From positions 2,828,924 through 2,892,923 of the forward strand of contig VLTH01000002.1 of NCBI GenBank assembly GCA_008125075.1: a stretch of DNA of 64,000 bases. Reading direction: 5' to 3'. Positions 46,353 through 56,065 of this stretch are shown here, one piece after another. Made by a program: the position numbers and the translations under genes. The notes beneath the pieces were generated by a model. That model was not told the DNA's origin, did not search any database, and saw only the letters and a list, made by a program, of their open reading frames with translations. The stretch is from Acetivibrio alkalicellulosi (GTDB lineage Bacteria > Bacillota > Clostridia > Acetivibrionales > Acetivibrionaceae). Positions within the stretch are counted from its first letter, which is position 1, and each line of letters begins with the position of its first letter.

Positions 46353-46526
46353 TAATCGTGAACTCCCTATCGAAATTATTATACCCTACCATAAATATCG
46401 GAAAAAACTTTGGAAAAAATAATATCATACTGCTCATTATATATTAAAATTATATTTTTGAAAAGTAGAAAAATACAACTAAAATTTAGTTTTTTGTGAT
46501 ATACTTATATTAAAGGAGTGATATAC

Positions 46527-46757
46527 TTGGCACAATTTTGCACTTGCGGATCATTAATGATAAATGATAGCTGCACAAATAAAAACTGTATAAACAAAGT
46601 ATCTGCCAAATCTGGTACTACAAAAAAACGAGTTGGTGGAGAGAAAAAAGTTTTAGAAGCTACTGAAAAGAAAGCTAAACCAACACGTACTAAAAGGGCC
46701 TCAAAATGTGTTACTTACAATCTATATGATAAAAAAGAAGAAGAGAGCTCTATCTAA
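46527..46757 (+). CDS. Small Cys- and Lys-rich protein
   Basis: 76 residues from a TTG start, eight bases after AAAGGAG (a GTG nine bases upstream overlaps the binding site). N-terminal Cys cluster CTCG...C....C (zinc-knuckle-like) and a basic middle KKAKPTRTKRASK. The 3' end overlaps a perfect terminator. No family recognised; possibly a nucleic-acid-binding small protein, as an inference from composition. Confidence 0.6.
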   Translation: MAQFCTCGSLMINDSCTNKNCINKVSAKSGTTKKRVGGEKKVLEATEKKAKPTRTKRASKCVTYNLYDKKEEESSI

Positions 46758-46776
46758 AGCTCTCTTCTTCTTTTTT
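46732..46776 (+). terminator. Terminator overlapping the small gene's 3' end
   Basis: AAAAAGAAGAAGAGAGCT pairs with AGCTCTCTTCTTCTTTTT; loop CTATCTAA. Confidence 0.9.
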
Positions 46777-46881
46777 AGTCTACATATTAGTTTTAAATGA
46801 AATATGATAAACGTATATTTGGAAACCATTTCTTCTTGTACTTGATTCCATACTAAACAAAAATTCACTCCGAAATTGGCT

Positions 46882-49383
46882 TTAATCTAGATGCGGCAAC
46901 TTTTGTATTTGTTCGAGTAAGTATCTTTTTAGGATTACATAGTCGTTAGAGTTAATTTTCCCGTCAAGGTTTAAATCCGCAGCTACTAACTCATCCTTTA
47001 CAGGAAGACTTGATACTATCTCTAAAATATATCTTCTCATTAAGACATAGTCTATAGAATTAACTATGCCATCACCATTTAAATCACCAACTATTTGATT
47101 ATTTTTCGGAGTTTCTATATTATTAGCAAATGCAGCCATAAACACCAGAAGAGCATTCCAGCCAATAGTGTGCTCATTTGTGGTAAAGTTAGAAGCGCTC
47201 TCCAAATAGCATTTGGCAGGAAATATTGATAAACCTGCACCTTGATATCTATTAGCACCTCCCGGCATAATTCCTTTGGGTATCCCTGGTAATCCATCAT
47301 CACTCCACGTAGCGAATATTTCTTTTACAGAATCGTCACCATATCCCGATACAAAACTCTTTCTCATAGGATTGGCTCCCAATATCCAGTTTAATGAAGA
47401 AAGTGCCATCCTTTCAATTTCATCTGAGGTTGTTCCAAGAATTGCAGAACCAATCAAAGCTTCCCTTGGTAGTCCTAATATTATGCTGTTACTACCCCAG
47501 TAATAATTACCGTATTCAATTACATTTCCCCATGGGTTATTTTTGTATCTATTTATTGTGTTGTTTGTCCAAATAGCAAACTTATCCCTATACCAGATTT
47601 CAATTTCACTACTGCGGTTTTGAGCTTTCATGTAATGGAAAAATCCATTATTCCATGGAATTGACCAATCTCCCCTTGCACCCTCTAAAGTGCTCCCAGC
47701 ATTCATATAATTTGCTTTTACATAATTATTGTAACTTGAGTCACCGATAACTCTATACAAAGTTGCAGCAGCCCAGAACCTTTCACATTCATCAGAGTCT
47801 GTCACATAAGGTCCGTCCGGAGATTTAATATTATTAGGATTTTGTAGAAGAAAAGACCATCCTTTTTTAGCAGCATCTAAGCATTTTTGAGCAAACACCT
47901 GATCATATTTTTCATATATTATTGAAGCATGAGCTAAAACTGCAACTGCACTTGCAGTATCAACTGTAGACCTTATATTTATAGTATCACCTTGTTTATC
48001 CATTATAACTCTTTGTCCACTTGTAAAGTTATCTGTAAAAGTAACTCGTGCGTAAAAACCTCCGCTTATAGAATCCTGCATTTTTAAAATCCACTCAAGC
48101 TCCCATCTAACCTCGTCAAGTATATCAGGGACACCATTTCCGCTTTCAGGAATATTATTCTGATTATCTGAAAATATTCCTGAGAACATTTCATAAGCCC
48201 ACAATAAAGTTGATACCGCCTCTGCTCCGGTACTTACATACTTATTAGGATCGCCGGCATCGTACCATCCTTTTGATACATCTTTTGTAATAGAAGGATT
48301 AGACGCAAAAGGACAATTAAAGTCCTGAGGTGTTTTATCTTCTCTAGGATAATCTGTGCAATATGGAGCCACTAAGTCTATATTGGCACGTTGATAATAA
48401 AAATATCTTGTTGCATCAATCACTAGATTGCTATAAACGTCATTTCCTATCTTAAATCTAGGAGAATTATCTATACCATCTGCACTAACAGTAATGTAAT
48501 AAAGACCAGATTCTTTAAGATCCGTAAATATGGCTTTTAAAACCTTTTCTCCAGAATCATATTCGTCAAAATCCGTAACTAGAGCCAATTGACCACTATA
48601 AGCAACTGAGTTGTCAGAAACCCTCTTTACTTGAAACTCAGTTCCGACAGTAGCATTAAAATCATCCTCGAATCCTGTAACAAAGACATATTTTTCAGAA
48701 GATTCCAAAAAACCAACTTGATTTACTTTAATAGCAGGAAATGCATTTTCTTTATCAGGAGATGTTAATTTAAGTTGATTTATCCAAACACAAAATGGAT
48801 TCTCAGTAACTCTGTCCAAGACGATAGCCTTCGCATTGTATGGATCCATATCGAGTGATGGATCTAAAATATCCTTTAAAGGTATCTTTACGTGTTGCCA
48901 CTCAGTAGTAACTGTGCAGTAATCCGTTATTGGTTTTATTATTTTATTCTCTACTCCCGATGGACGCTCGGTAACATTATCAATTGCACCAATTAAAAAC
49001 TCTTCGCCTCCATTTTCCCCTTTTACATAAAATTCTAGATGTCCATTTGAAACATACCGAGATACATCATGGCTGTTCCATTCAGCCAAAGTAAGTATGA
49101 CCGTCATCCAACCAGATGTAAGCGTCCTTGTAAGATTAAATCTCAAAGAAGGTAAATTTTCATAAGTTACTTCAGAATCAATAGGCAAATTACCATTTAC
49201 AGTTTCCAATTCACCTGCACCAGACCCTGACCAACCACTAACATTGTCTTTGAATACATAAAAGTCTGGAAGATCTCTCCACCCTTCAGGAGCACTTGCA
49301 TTAACTACCATCATTGACATAGTTAAAGAAGTCCATATTATTGCAAAACACAAAAATAAAGCACATAGATTTTTGCTTTTCAT
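46882..49383 (-). CDS. Cellulosomal family 9 glycoside hydrolase with CBM-like module and dockerin
   Basis: 833 residues from the ATG at 49383 (GGGAGG upstream). Signal peptide (about 1-30), a jelly-roll CBM30/11-like module (about 40-210), an Ig-like linker domain (about 215-310), the GH9 catalytic domain (about 320-755) and a type I dockerin (about 766-831). Catalytic Asp residues are in KGWYDAGDPNKYV (about 372-384) and the acid Glu in TTNEHTIGWNA (about 737). The usual HHR cluster is replaced by SVKEIFATWSDDG. Predicted endo- or exo-glucanase on cellulose or xyloglucan, carried in the cellulosome. Confidence 0.93.
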   Translation of the reverse strand: MKSKNLCALFLCFAIIWTSLTMSMMVVNASAPEGWRDLPDFYVFKDNVSGWSGSGAGELETVNGNLPIDSEVTYENLPSLRFNLTRTLTSGWMTVILTLAEWNSHDVSRYVSNGHLEFYVKGENGGEEFLIGAIDNVTERPSGVENKIIKPITDYCTVTTEWQHVKIPLKDILDPSLDMDPYNAKAIVLDRVTENPFCVWINQLKLTSPDKENAFPAIKVNQVGFLESSEKYVFVTGFEDDFNATVGTEFQVKRVSDNSVAYSGQLALVTDFDEYDSGEKVLKAIFTDLKESGLYYITVSADGIDNSPRFKIGNDVYSNLVIDATRYFYYQRANIDLVAPYCTDYPREDKTPQDFNCPFASNPSITKDVSKGWYDAGDPNKYVSTGAEAVSTLLWAYEMFSGIFSDNQNNIPESGNGVPDILDEVRWELEWILKMQDSISGGFYARVTFTDNFTSGQRVIMDKQGDTINIRSTVDTASAVAVLAHASIIYEKYDQVFAQKCLDAAKKGWSFLLQNPNNIKSPDGPYVTDSDECERFWAAATLYRVIGDSSYNNYVKANYMNAGSTLEGARGDWSIPWNNGFFHYMKAQNRSSEIEIWYRDKFAIWTNNTINRYKNNPWGNVIEYGNYYWGSNSIILGLPREALIGSAILGTTSDEIERMALSSLNWILGANPMRKSFVSGYGDDSVKEIFATWSDDGLPGIPKGIMPGGANRYQGAGLSIFPAKCYLESASNFTTNEHTIGWNALLVFMAAFANNIETPKNNQIVGDLNGDGIVNSIDYVLMRRYILEIVSSLPVKDELVAADLNLDGKINSNDYVILKRYLLEQIQKLPHLD

Positions 49384-49399
49384 ACTTTTTCCTCCCATA

Positions 49400-49680
49400 A
49401 TGATTTATTTTATTAAATAGCTTTGATTTTCATAGAATTTCAAAACTATTAAATTTATATTAAGTGTATAAACCAATGCACCCCTATCAAATATATAGAA
49501 TTCAAATGGACACACCATTACTTCATTTTTATAAACTATATTCGTAAAAGAAACATTTTTTTATGTCTGGAATTTTTATAACAGTTTTCTTTAATAATTT
49601 TATATGTCATTTATGATCTATTCAAGACAAGTTACTAAACCATATTTGACAACCTTAGTCCTGTAATTAATTTGGTCCTA
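49400..49680. other. Intergenic region upstream of the GH9 gene
   Basis: About 280 bases, very AT-rich. It must hold the GH9 promoter, but no clear -35/-10 pair or hairpin stands out. At 49472-49479 ATGCACCC resembles a MITE end but nothing else supports it. Confidence 0.4.
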
Positions 49681-49735
49681 TTTGGCATTAAATAAGGCCT
49701 ATAGTGAAATAGTGGTAAAAGTTTCCTAAACTAAA

Positions 49736-49776
49736 AGAGTTACTGACAATTATTGTGTTTAGTCAGTAACTCCTTT
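49736..49776. terminator. Hairpin with T-tract
   Basis: GAGTTACTGAC and GTCAGTAACTC pair perfectly; the right arm is followed by CTTTAAG. No complete gene lies just upstream on either strand, so it is probably a relic of the decayed dockerin gene region. Confidence 0.65.
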
Positions 49777-49810
49777 AAGTATTTATGCTTAATTTATTTC
49801 GTCTTCGTTT

Positions 49811-49905
49811 AAAATATCTCTATACTTTATCTTTCTTCTCATTAAGACTTAGTCTCATGCCATCACCAACTATTTGATTACTTTTCAAAGTTTCATTCTG
49901 TTATG
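49811..49905 (-). pseudogene. Fragment of a dockerin-bearing gene
   Basis: The minus-strand frame reads TLKSNQIVGDGMRLSLNEKK, then DKV and stop. It parallels the GH9 gene's linker and dockerin start (TPKNNQIVGDLNGDGIVNSI, then DYVLMRRYILE) with several short deletions; the DNA matches 47005-47115 closely (for example CACCAACTATTTGATTA). It is a decayed copy of a dockerin gene end. Confidence 0.75.
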
Positions 49906-50015
49906 ACGGATTTAAACATGACAAAACAGATTAGATTTGGTACTCTAATGACAGAGCAGTTAGATGTAATTCTGTGTAAAACATTCCTGTAAGGAATGAA
50001 ATGGAGGTATAAAAT

Positions 50016-51012
50016 GTGAGAATATATACATTGGAATTAAACAACGACATAAAAGGAATAGCTAAAAGGAAGTCATATATTGAATCGCTTATTGCAAAGC
50101 TACACTCCCCTGATTTAATTGTTTTACCAGAGCTTTCACTTTGCAGTTATATGGGAAGTGAGATTATTTGGAACTATGCCGATGAGAATAGCCTGACAAC
50201 ATCTGAATGGGCAATGAATATTTCCAAAAAATATAATACATACATATCGCAGCGGAAGCTGCAATCAAAGTAGTAAGTTCCGCTGCGACAAACAGAGGAA
50301 CTATATCTTCTAAAAAGTTTGCTAAAAAAGCAAACTTTTTGAGAAGAATAGTATAGCAGTGGGTTATGTTGAAAAATTGAAAGGTGACTATTACAATTCA
50401 TATCTAATAGCTGACAAGAACAAGGTTTATGGTATAGTGAGAAAAAGCGAAGGTGAATCCTATATTTTCAAACGTGGAGATTTTGATAATATCATATCAA
50501 CTCCCTTTGGCAAGGTGGCTGTTGCCATCTGCTATGATTCACGTAGACGACATTTTTATGCGAATGTAAAGGACTGTAAAATTTCATTGATTTTATTTCC
50601 TCACGGATCTCCAAACAATCCAAAAAATGAAAAGGCCGAAAGAAAAGTTAATGATTTCTTTTGCAATTCCTATGCTCAAGCTTTTGGTGTACCTGTCTGT
50701 TATGTCAACAGTGTTGGAAAAATGGACTTTATGCTTGGAAAAACAGGAAAAATGATGTTAAATGCCGGATTTCGCCTGAACGGACTATCAAAAATATACT
50801 ACAGTGGCACACCTATAAAAACAGATATTCAAGAAGCTATCGGAATTGACATAGATCTAATACCTAAAGAGAGATCAAAGGACATCAAATTTTACGGCGA
50901 TAACATCAGCAAGGGCAACTTTTTATTCAGAAACTTAATATTAAAACCTGATATCAAGGCTGGAATAAAGTTCTATGAAGAAATGAAAAACTCATTGAAC
51001 CCTTCGCTATAA
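50016..51012 (+). pseudogene. Carbon-nitrogen hydrolase (nitrilase family) gene broken by a small repeat
   Basis: GTG start after GGAGG. The protein is a nitrilase-type hydrolase: catalytic Glu in LIVLPELSLC (about 37), Cys in VAVAICYDSRRR, and a Lys near KRGDFD. Between KKYNTYI and AVGYVEK a 109-base insertion (50247-50355) shifts the frame and adds a stop at 50271. Excising it rejoins the frame exactly as NTYIAVGYVE, so the ancestral gene was intact. Confidence 0.85.
50246..50353 (+). repeat. Double-hairpin repeat, complete copy inserted in the nitrilase gene
   Basis: Hairpin 1: TCGCAGCGGAA (50247-50257) with TTCCGCTGCGA (50278-50288), perfect. Hairpin 2: TCTTCTAAAAAGTTTGCT (50306-50323) with AGCAAACTTTTTGAGAAGA (50329-50347). 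Flanked by ATA on both sides (50244-50246, 50353-50355), a possible target duplication. Related copies at 11713 and 14093. Confidence 0.85.
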
Positions 51013-51047
51013 GCATTAAAAGTCATGTTTAGATTTACTATTAACAC

Positions 51048-52808
51048 TTATGATGTTGAAAGTATTTTTAGCTCTTTGCCTTTAAACCCTATGCCAATAC
51101 ATTTTACATTTTTATGACCATAAATTTTTTGAATGCCTTCACTATACTTTTTGTCTTTAATTTGATTTAAAGCTTCCTTTGTTAAAGATTCCAAGGATTT
51201 TGAGCCTTTTGTACTATCCCATTTAAACTCAAAAACATAAGCAGTTTTTTCAGTATCTTTTGGTATTATAACTATATCTGGACGACCTAAGCCATATTCT
51301 TTATTGCTTTCAACTATATAATTATCACTTGTTCCAACAAATAATCCAAGCATAAATCCATGATGAAAGCTTTCAAATTTTTGATCTTGTTCCAGTTCAC
51401 CCATATCCTCATATTTAAATTTATTACTTTTTACATCATTATAGCTTACTTGCTTTAAATAAAGTTCACGTAGCAGTCTTTCAAATTTATCTATATTGTT
51501 ATCAAATAGTGTATTTATTATGGCTTCAATGTTGCCCAGTATTTTTTCATCATCCTTTAAATAATTAATTATCATATCTTCATATATTGTCTGTATTTCA
51601 AGATTTGGTATTTCAAGCTTATATGAAAACTTAAGCCTTTTTTGTTGTCTGTCATAGGCTTTTAAATAGCCTGCATGAGTAAGAAAACTCCAAGCAACAT
51701 CAGGATTGGTTTTTATATTTTGGTATACTACATTTTCTTCTAATTCTTTCTCAGCAGCTTCACCTTTTATAAGTTTATTAACAGTTTTTCGGCCTTCAAC
51801 TTTATCAAGTTGCATTACTTCTTTTATTATTCTATTGTCACTTGTGTTTGACCAATAAGGTCTAAGTCCGTCTTGAGGAGTATTGGCGTATTTTATTATA
51901 CTCCATGGATTGTATATTATAGTATCCGTTCCAAAAATATATCCGTTATACCAAGTTTTTATGTTATTTAAATGATTAAATAATTCGAAGTTATTTGCCA
52001 GTTCTTCAACTTCAGTTTCTGTAAACCCAAATTTATCTTTATAATTATTAGATAGTATTGTATTTACAGAAGGATTATTAAAGTCACTGAAAATACTTTC
52101 TTGAGCCACTTTCATTATACCTGTTAGAATACCCTGCTTCAATGATATATTATCCTTAAAGCCTTTTACTAAAACACTTTTCATGAAATCTGTAACTTCT
52201 TTAAAATATCCTTCAATATAGCCAGCTTGAATAGGTGTGTCGTATTCATCTATTATGACATAGCAATCTTTTTTAAAATATCTTTTAAGGTATTCTGTTA
52301 AATTTATTATTACATTGGTATACTGTACTTTTGATCCTTCTAAATCCATTATTTTATTGAATACTTTTTTTTCAGAATCACTTAATACATCTGAGTCTAA
52401 AATATATCTATGTCTTTTATATTCATTGGCAATGGTTTCTTTTAAGTTTTCATATGTATCACTCCAACTACTTTGCTTTGCATTTTTAAAAGTTAAATAA
52501 ACTACAGGATAATTAGCAAATTCATTTTTATATTCTTCACCAGCTTTAAATATTTCAAAATTAGAAAAGAGATAACTTACATCAATTTCTTCAAAATCAT
52601 ATTGTCTACACTGGGGTATTTCAAAAAAATACTTTAACATGCTCATATTTAAAGTCTTACCAAACCTTCTTGGTCTAGTAATAAGTACTATTTGGTCTGA
52701 TTTATCTATAAGTTCTTTAATTAATAGTGTCTTATCTACGTAGTAGCCATTATTGTCTATTAATTTTTTAAAATTATCTATTCCTAAAATTATTCTTTTT
52801 TTACTCAT
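51048..52808 (-). CDS. AAA-ATPase-like protein with PD-(D/E)XK nuclease-type C terminus
   Basis: 586 residues. The N-terminal AAA-ATPase-like domain has FKKLIDNNGYYVDKTLLIKE and ITRPRRFGKTLNMSML; RRFGKT stands in the place of a P-loop GxxxxGKT. The Walker B-like IIDEYD (about 188) is present. The C-terminal domain (about 480-580) has VFEFKWD with the typical D/ExK pattern (GLGRPDIVII). It is a common clostridial and Bacteroidetes family, probably a defence- or mobile-element-linked nuclease; exact role unknown. Ribosome binding site AGGGGTG. Confidence 0.8.
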   Translation of the reverse strand: MSKKRIILGIDNFKKLIDNNGYYVDKTLLIKELIDKSDQIVLITRPRRFGKTLNMSMLKYFFEIPQCRQYDFEEIDVSYLFSNFEIFKAGEEYKNEFANYPVVYLTFKNAKQSSWSDTYENLKETIANEYKRHRYILDSDVLSDSEKKVFNKIMDLEGSKVQYTNVIINLTEYLKRYFKKDCYVIIDEYDTPIQAGYIEGYFKEVTDFMKSVLVKGFKDNISLKQGILTGIMKVAQESIFSDFNNPSVNTILSNNYKDKFGFTETEVEELANNFELFNHLNNIKTWYNGYIFGTDTIIYNPWSIIKYANTPQDGLRPYWSNTSDNRIIKEVMQLDKVEGRKTVNKLIKGEAAEKELEENVVYQNIKTNPDVAWSFLTHAGYLKAYDRQQKRLKFSYKLEIPNLEIQTIYEDMIINYLKDDEKILGNIEAIINTLFDNNIDKFERLLRELYLKQVSYNDVKSNKFKYEDMGELEQDQKFESFHHGFMLGLFVGTSDNYIVESNKEYGLGRPDIVIIPKDTEKTAYVFEFKWDSTKGSKSLESLTKEALNQIKDKKYSEGIQKIYGHKNVKCIGIGFKGKELKILSTS

Positions 52809-52923
52809 ATTGGTGCACCCCTGTAATTTATAAATGACTTTATGCTTTTTATTATAACATATTGAATGGACTTATAAACGAAGTTTTAAAGCTGTCTTTG
52901 AAAAGACAAAATATTTCCTTCTT

Positions 52924-53282
52924 TTAGTCTACTTCATTTATTTTTGAATACATTTCCTGCGCCAGTATCTCAAGTGCAGTTTTTTGAAACTCCTCATCAT
53001 CTAGATACCTTATAACAATATCACCATTGTCTTTCATTCTTTGCATCATCAGTTTTTTATAGCCCTTGTCTATAAATATTTTCTCAAAATAACTGAATGC
53101 ACAAGACCCATTTCTAAAAAATCAAAGGTATATTCGTCTTTAACAGTTAATTTGGCTTGAAAACGGTATTTCCCTGGTACTGCCTCATCAAAATTCGTCT
53201 GATTAAGTAAGTATTTTTCATAGGCTTTATTTTCCAAGTTGTTAATGAATACGTTTTTTGTCCATCCGAAACGTTTTGTCAT
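52924..53282 (-). pseudogene. Chimeric remnant: DUF1016 (YhcG) fragment and a restriction-subunit-like tail
   Basis: The first 60 or so codons (from 53282) match the DUF1016/YhcG family (FGWTKNVFINNLENKAYEKY, then TVKDEYTFDFLEMG). After LVH the frame fails. A second frame continues KIFIDKGYKKLMMQRMKDNG, then DIVIRYLDDEEFQKTALEIL, ending NEVD. The tail resembles the C-terminal part of type I R subunits, which is a tentative assignment. Likely a deletion junction in a decayed type I system. Confidence 0.6.
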
Positions 53283-53397
53283 TTTGATATAAAACTCAAG
53301 CTATAAATCATCTTTGCATTTTTCCATTATAACAATGTTTTTAGTTCAACTTATTTCTCTCACCATTGGTGCGAGTTTTTGATTATTAATTAAAATT

Positions 53398-53865
53398 TTA
53401 TTCATATCTTATTTCTAATATAACTTTAGAATTTTTGTAATATTCTATTTCAATTAATTCATATTGATTTCTTTCTATTTTATTATAAGTATTTTTACTA
53501 ACTCTAAGTTTTTGATTTTTACCATCCACATTAAAATATATACCCTGTGTTCTTATAGAACTATATAGTGATATATCCGAAGCTTCTAACTGTATAGTTT
53601 TAGACCCAGTATATAAATCAAGCCCTATAAAGGTTAAATTAACAATAGCAAATATAAGAAATAATATGCATAGAAAAATACTTTTTAATTTTTTCTGGTT
53701 ATCTGAATTGTTTTTTTCTTTATACATATAGTAAGATAATAATAAAAAACCTAGAGGACTTATAATTTTTAATACTAAACCAATTGTTCCTTCTCCACTA
53801 AACTTAAAATTCAAAGAAGACATTATAGCTCCAAATAAAACTATAAAGTACTTTTTATTATTCAT
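53398..53865 (-). CDS. Small membrane protein of unknown function
   Basis: 155 residues. Three hydrophobic segments (about 5-20, 26-44 and 62-83) precede a soluble beta-rich domain (about 90-155) without known motifs. The start follows GGAGGGG. Adjacent to remnants; no family recognised. Confidence 0.6.
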   Translation of the reverse strand: MNNKKYFIVLFGAIMSSLNFKFSGEGTIGLVLKIISPLGFLLLSYYMYKEKNNSDNQKKLKSIFLCILFLIFAIVNLTFIGLDLYTGSKTIQLEASDISLYSSIRTQGIYFNVDGKNQKLRVSKNTYNKIERNQYELIEIEYYKNSKVILEIRYE

Positions 53866-53961
53866 GTTATCCCCTCCATATAAAAAAATAGGATTTCTTT
53901 TATTTTTACGTGTCCTGCTCTAGCTGCTGCTGCAAATAAAAATTTTTTAAAATTTCCCACA

Positions 53962-54150
53962 CTTCCCAAGTAAGAAAAATGGAATGATTTTGATAATCGT
54001 TTGAGTATAGCTTATAGAGAGACCTTAAATATATGTGATTACCCTGGTTCTGTTGTAGTACTTTCAATTAACTCAATTAAAAAACATGTTCAAATAATAA
54101 AAGATAGTAATAAAATTAAAAACAACACTATAATTTTTACAATAAATTAA
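53962..54150 (+). pseudogene. Unassigned gene fragment
   Basis: From about 53972 a frame without a start codon reads EKWNDFDNRLSIAYRETLNI, then CDYPGSVVVLSINSIKKHVQ and stops. Protein-like composition suggests the tail of a lost gene. Family not recognised. Confidence 0.4.
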
Positions 54151-54189
54151 GTACTTCCTTGTGTTAGATTAACATAAAATGATATCGTT

Positions 54190-55449
54190 TTACAATGTTG
54201 GACCATTTGTCCAATTATATGATCGCAAGACAGCCTCATAAACTCTATCGTCATTTTGAGAATAAACTATTTGATTATGCATTTCCCATAAAGAACCATT
54301 TATAATAATTTCCATTAATCCATCGCCATTTAAATCAGCTATCATTCCTAAGTCAACATAATGATAATGTTCTATGTCCGTGTGTTCTAGAATTCCATTT
54401 ATAAATTCTACTGTTCCTTCTATAGGCCTCATGTCCTGATGTAAAATATGTACACTTCCATCATCATTTTGATAGATAATAGCAGAAAATGTTCCGACTT
54501 TATCTTTTTCTCCTTCTCCAATAATAGCTGGAAAACCATTCTCTCCTACTGGACTATTTGCTATCATCAAGTATTCCTCTTTACCATCATTATCAAAATC
54601 GCCAATAATCGTCTTGGTGAAATTTGATATTGTATTTTCCATGTTGTTATTTTTAAACAGTATATTAAGTGCTTCTATTCCTTCTTTTGTTGGCTTACCA
54701 TCAAATGATACCGTTTTAGGGAATAAAATTGATTTTGTATTTGTCACTAATTTGTTATCAACACCCCTATTCCAATCTACTTTTTTATCAGTTTTGAAAA
54801 TAGTATAAAATTGGGAGTTTGGTATTTCTATTTTGCTAGCTTCAGTTCCCAGTTTTACAGGAAGATTAAAAGTTCTTGGTTCATAATAGCTTCCTTCAAC
54901 ATTATATACTTCACCATATTTTGCTAATTCTTTTTGTGTATCTACATCTTCATAGAAAATTTGATTAATCGGCCATACAATTTGCTTTGATTCACCTATA
55001 AACTCATTGTTTTTATAATTGCTTTTATATATGTAGAAAGCATCTTTATCCAATATATCTTTCGCGAAAAAAATGAGTGAATCATCATTCTCTTGCCTTA
55101 CTATGTTACGCCAACCTTGATAGTCATATCTTGTATTATGTGTGCTATACCAACCCTTATTGTCATAACTTCCAAGAAATAAACCATTAATGAAAAAATA
55201 TATTGATTCTTCCGTAGCAATATATTTAGGTCTATCCTGCGTAATTACCTCAATTGTATTTTGGTTGTCAGCTTCAAGTGTTGTTTCTTCATTTGATTGA
55301 ACTGGATTACTCGTATCATTCAAAGTATTTTCTTCACTAGGTTGTCTAATGTCAGATGGCGATGCTGAACAACCAGTTAGATTTATAATTACTGCTGTGA
55401 TAAAAATAATTACCATACTAAGGACTATCCTATTTTTCAACGTAATCAT
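54190..55449 (-). CDS. Lipoprotein with FG-GAP-like calcium-binding repeats
   Basis: 419 residues. Signal peptide with lipobox NLTGC (Cys about 27). The mature part is beta-rich; two calcium-loop-like segments GDFDNDGKEEYLM (about 288-300) and ADLNGDGLMEIII (about 370-382) resemble FG-GAP/VCBS repeats. It is probably attached to the outer face of the membrane. Function unknown. Confidence 0.7.
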   Translation of the reverse strand: MITLKNRIVLSMVIIFITAVIINLTGCSASPSDIRQPSEENTLNDTSNPVQSNEETTLEADNQNTIEVITQDRPKYIATEESIYFFINGLFLGSYDNKGWYSTHNTRYDYQGWRNIVRQENDDSLIFFAKDILDKDAFYIYKSNYKNNEFIGESKQIVWPINQIFYEDVDTQKELAKYGEVYNVEGSYYEPRTFNLPVKLGTEASKIEIPNSQFYTIFKTDKKVDWNRGVDNKLVTNTKSILFPKTVSFDGKPTKEGIEALNILFKNNNMENTISNFTKTIIGDFDNDGKEEYLMIANSPVGENGFPAIIGEGEKDKVGTFSAIIYQNDDGSVHILHQDMRPIEGTVEFINGILEHTDIEHYHYVDLGMIADLNGDGLMEIIINGSLWEMHNQIVYSQNDDRVYEAVLRSYNWTNGPTL

Positions 55450-55549
55450 CTCCTTGTCATATCTCTATTATTAATTTTATTAAATTCACTAGACATATTT
55501 TATAATAATTTTCCACTTAAGTCTATTATTTTACACTTTTCATTTATAT

Positions 55550-56065
55550 TTAAGTAGCTTTTGTTCGCGAAACTACAATACATTCATCAAATTCAAAGTT
55601 TTTTCTTTTAAAAACTTTTTCTATATCTGAACAAGTTAGTTGACTAATATGAATATGGTATGTTTTTAGTTTTGGCTTTGGTTCCTCAAACCATTTACCT
55701 AACCATATGTTCCAAAGCTCAATTTCATTAGAATTCTCTAGATGCTCATCTATATATTGAATAAGCTTTTTTGCTCTATTTTCTGTATACTCCCATTCTA
55801 AATATGCACAATGTTTCTTTTGTGTGTTAATATCATCATATATCTCTTCTTTATATAGCTTTCTAATTGATATTTCTCCAAAATTTTTTTCATCATCTAT
55901 CCACAAAATCACATTAGGTTTATCCCTGTCAAGTGATGGATTCAAGAGGCTCTCTGTAACCTCTATTCCCATTTCTAATGCTTGATTTACAGATAACATT
56001 TTTATATGTGGATTCTCAACTTCTATTAGTGGATAATCGCTTGCAATATAAGTAAGTACACTCAT
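55550..56065 (-). CDS. Unknown protein, paralogue of the fragment at 62796
   Basis: About 172 residues from the ATG at 56065, with a strong GGGGAGAGG site upstream. The longer frame upstream is an hsdM remnant fused in frame. Contains NQALEMGIEVTESLLNPSLD then RDKPNVILWIDDEKN; a clear decayed copy lies at 62796-62922. No family recognised. Confidence 0.65.
   Translation of the reverse strand: MSVLTYIASDYPLIEVENPHIKMLSVNQALEMGIEVTESLLNPSLDRDKPNVILWIDDEKNFGEISIRKLYKEEIYDDINTQKKHCAYLEWEYTENRAKKLIQYIDEHLENSNEIELWNIWLGKWFEEPKPKLKTYHIHISQLTCSDIEKVFKRKNFEFDECIVVSRTKAT

Noticed and set aside
46352..46518. Riboswitch or small RNA in the divergent region
   Set aside because: No conserved aptamer-like structure was seen in this short AT-rich gap.
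49472..49492. ATGCACCC, resembling a MITE right end
   Set aside because: Only the outer eight bases match and the inner terminal sequence is missing.
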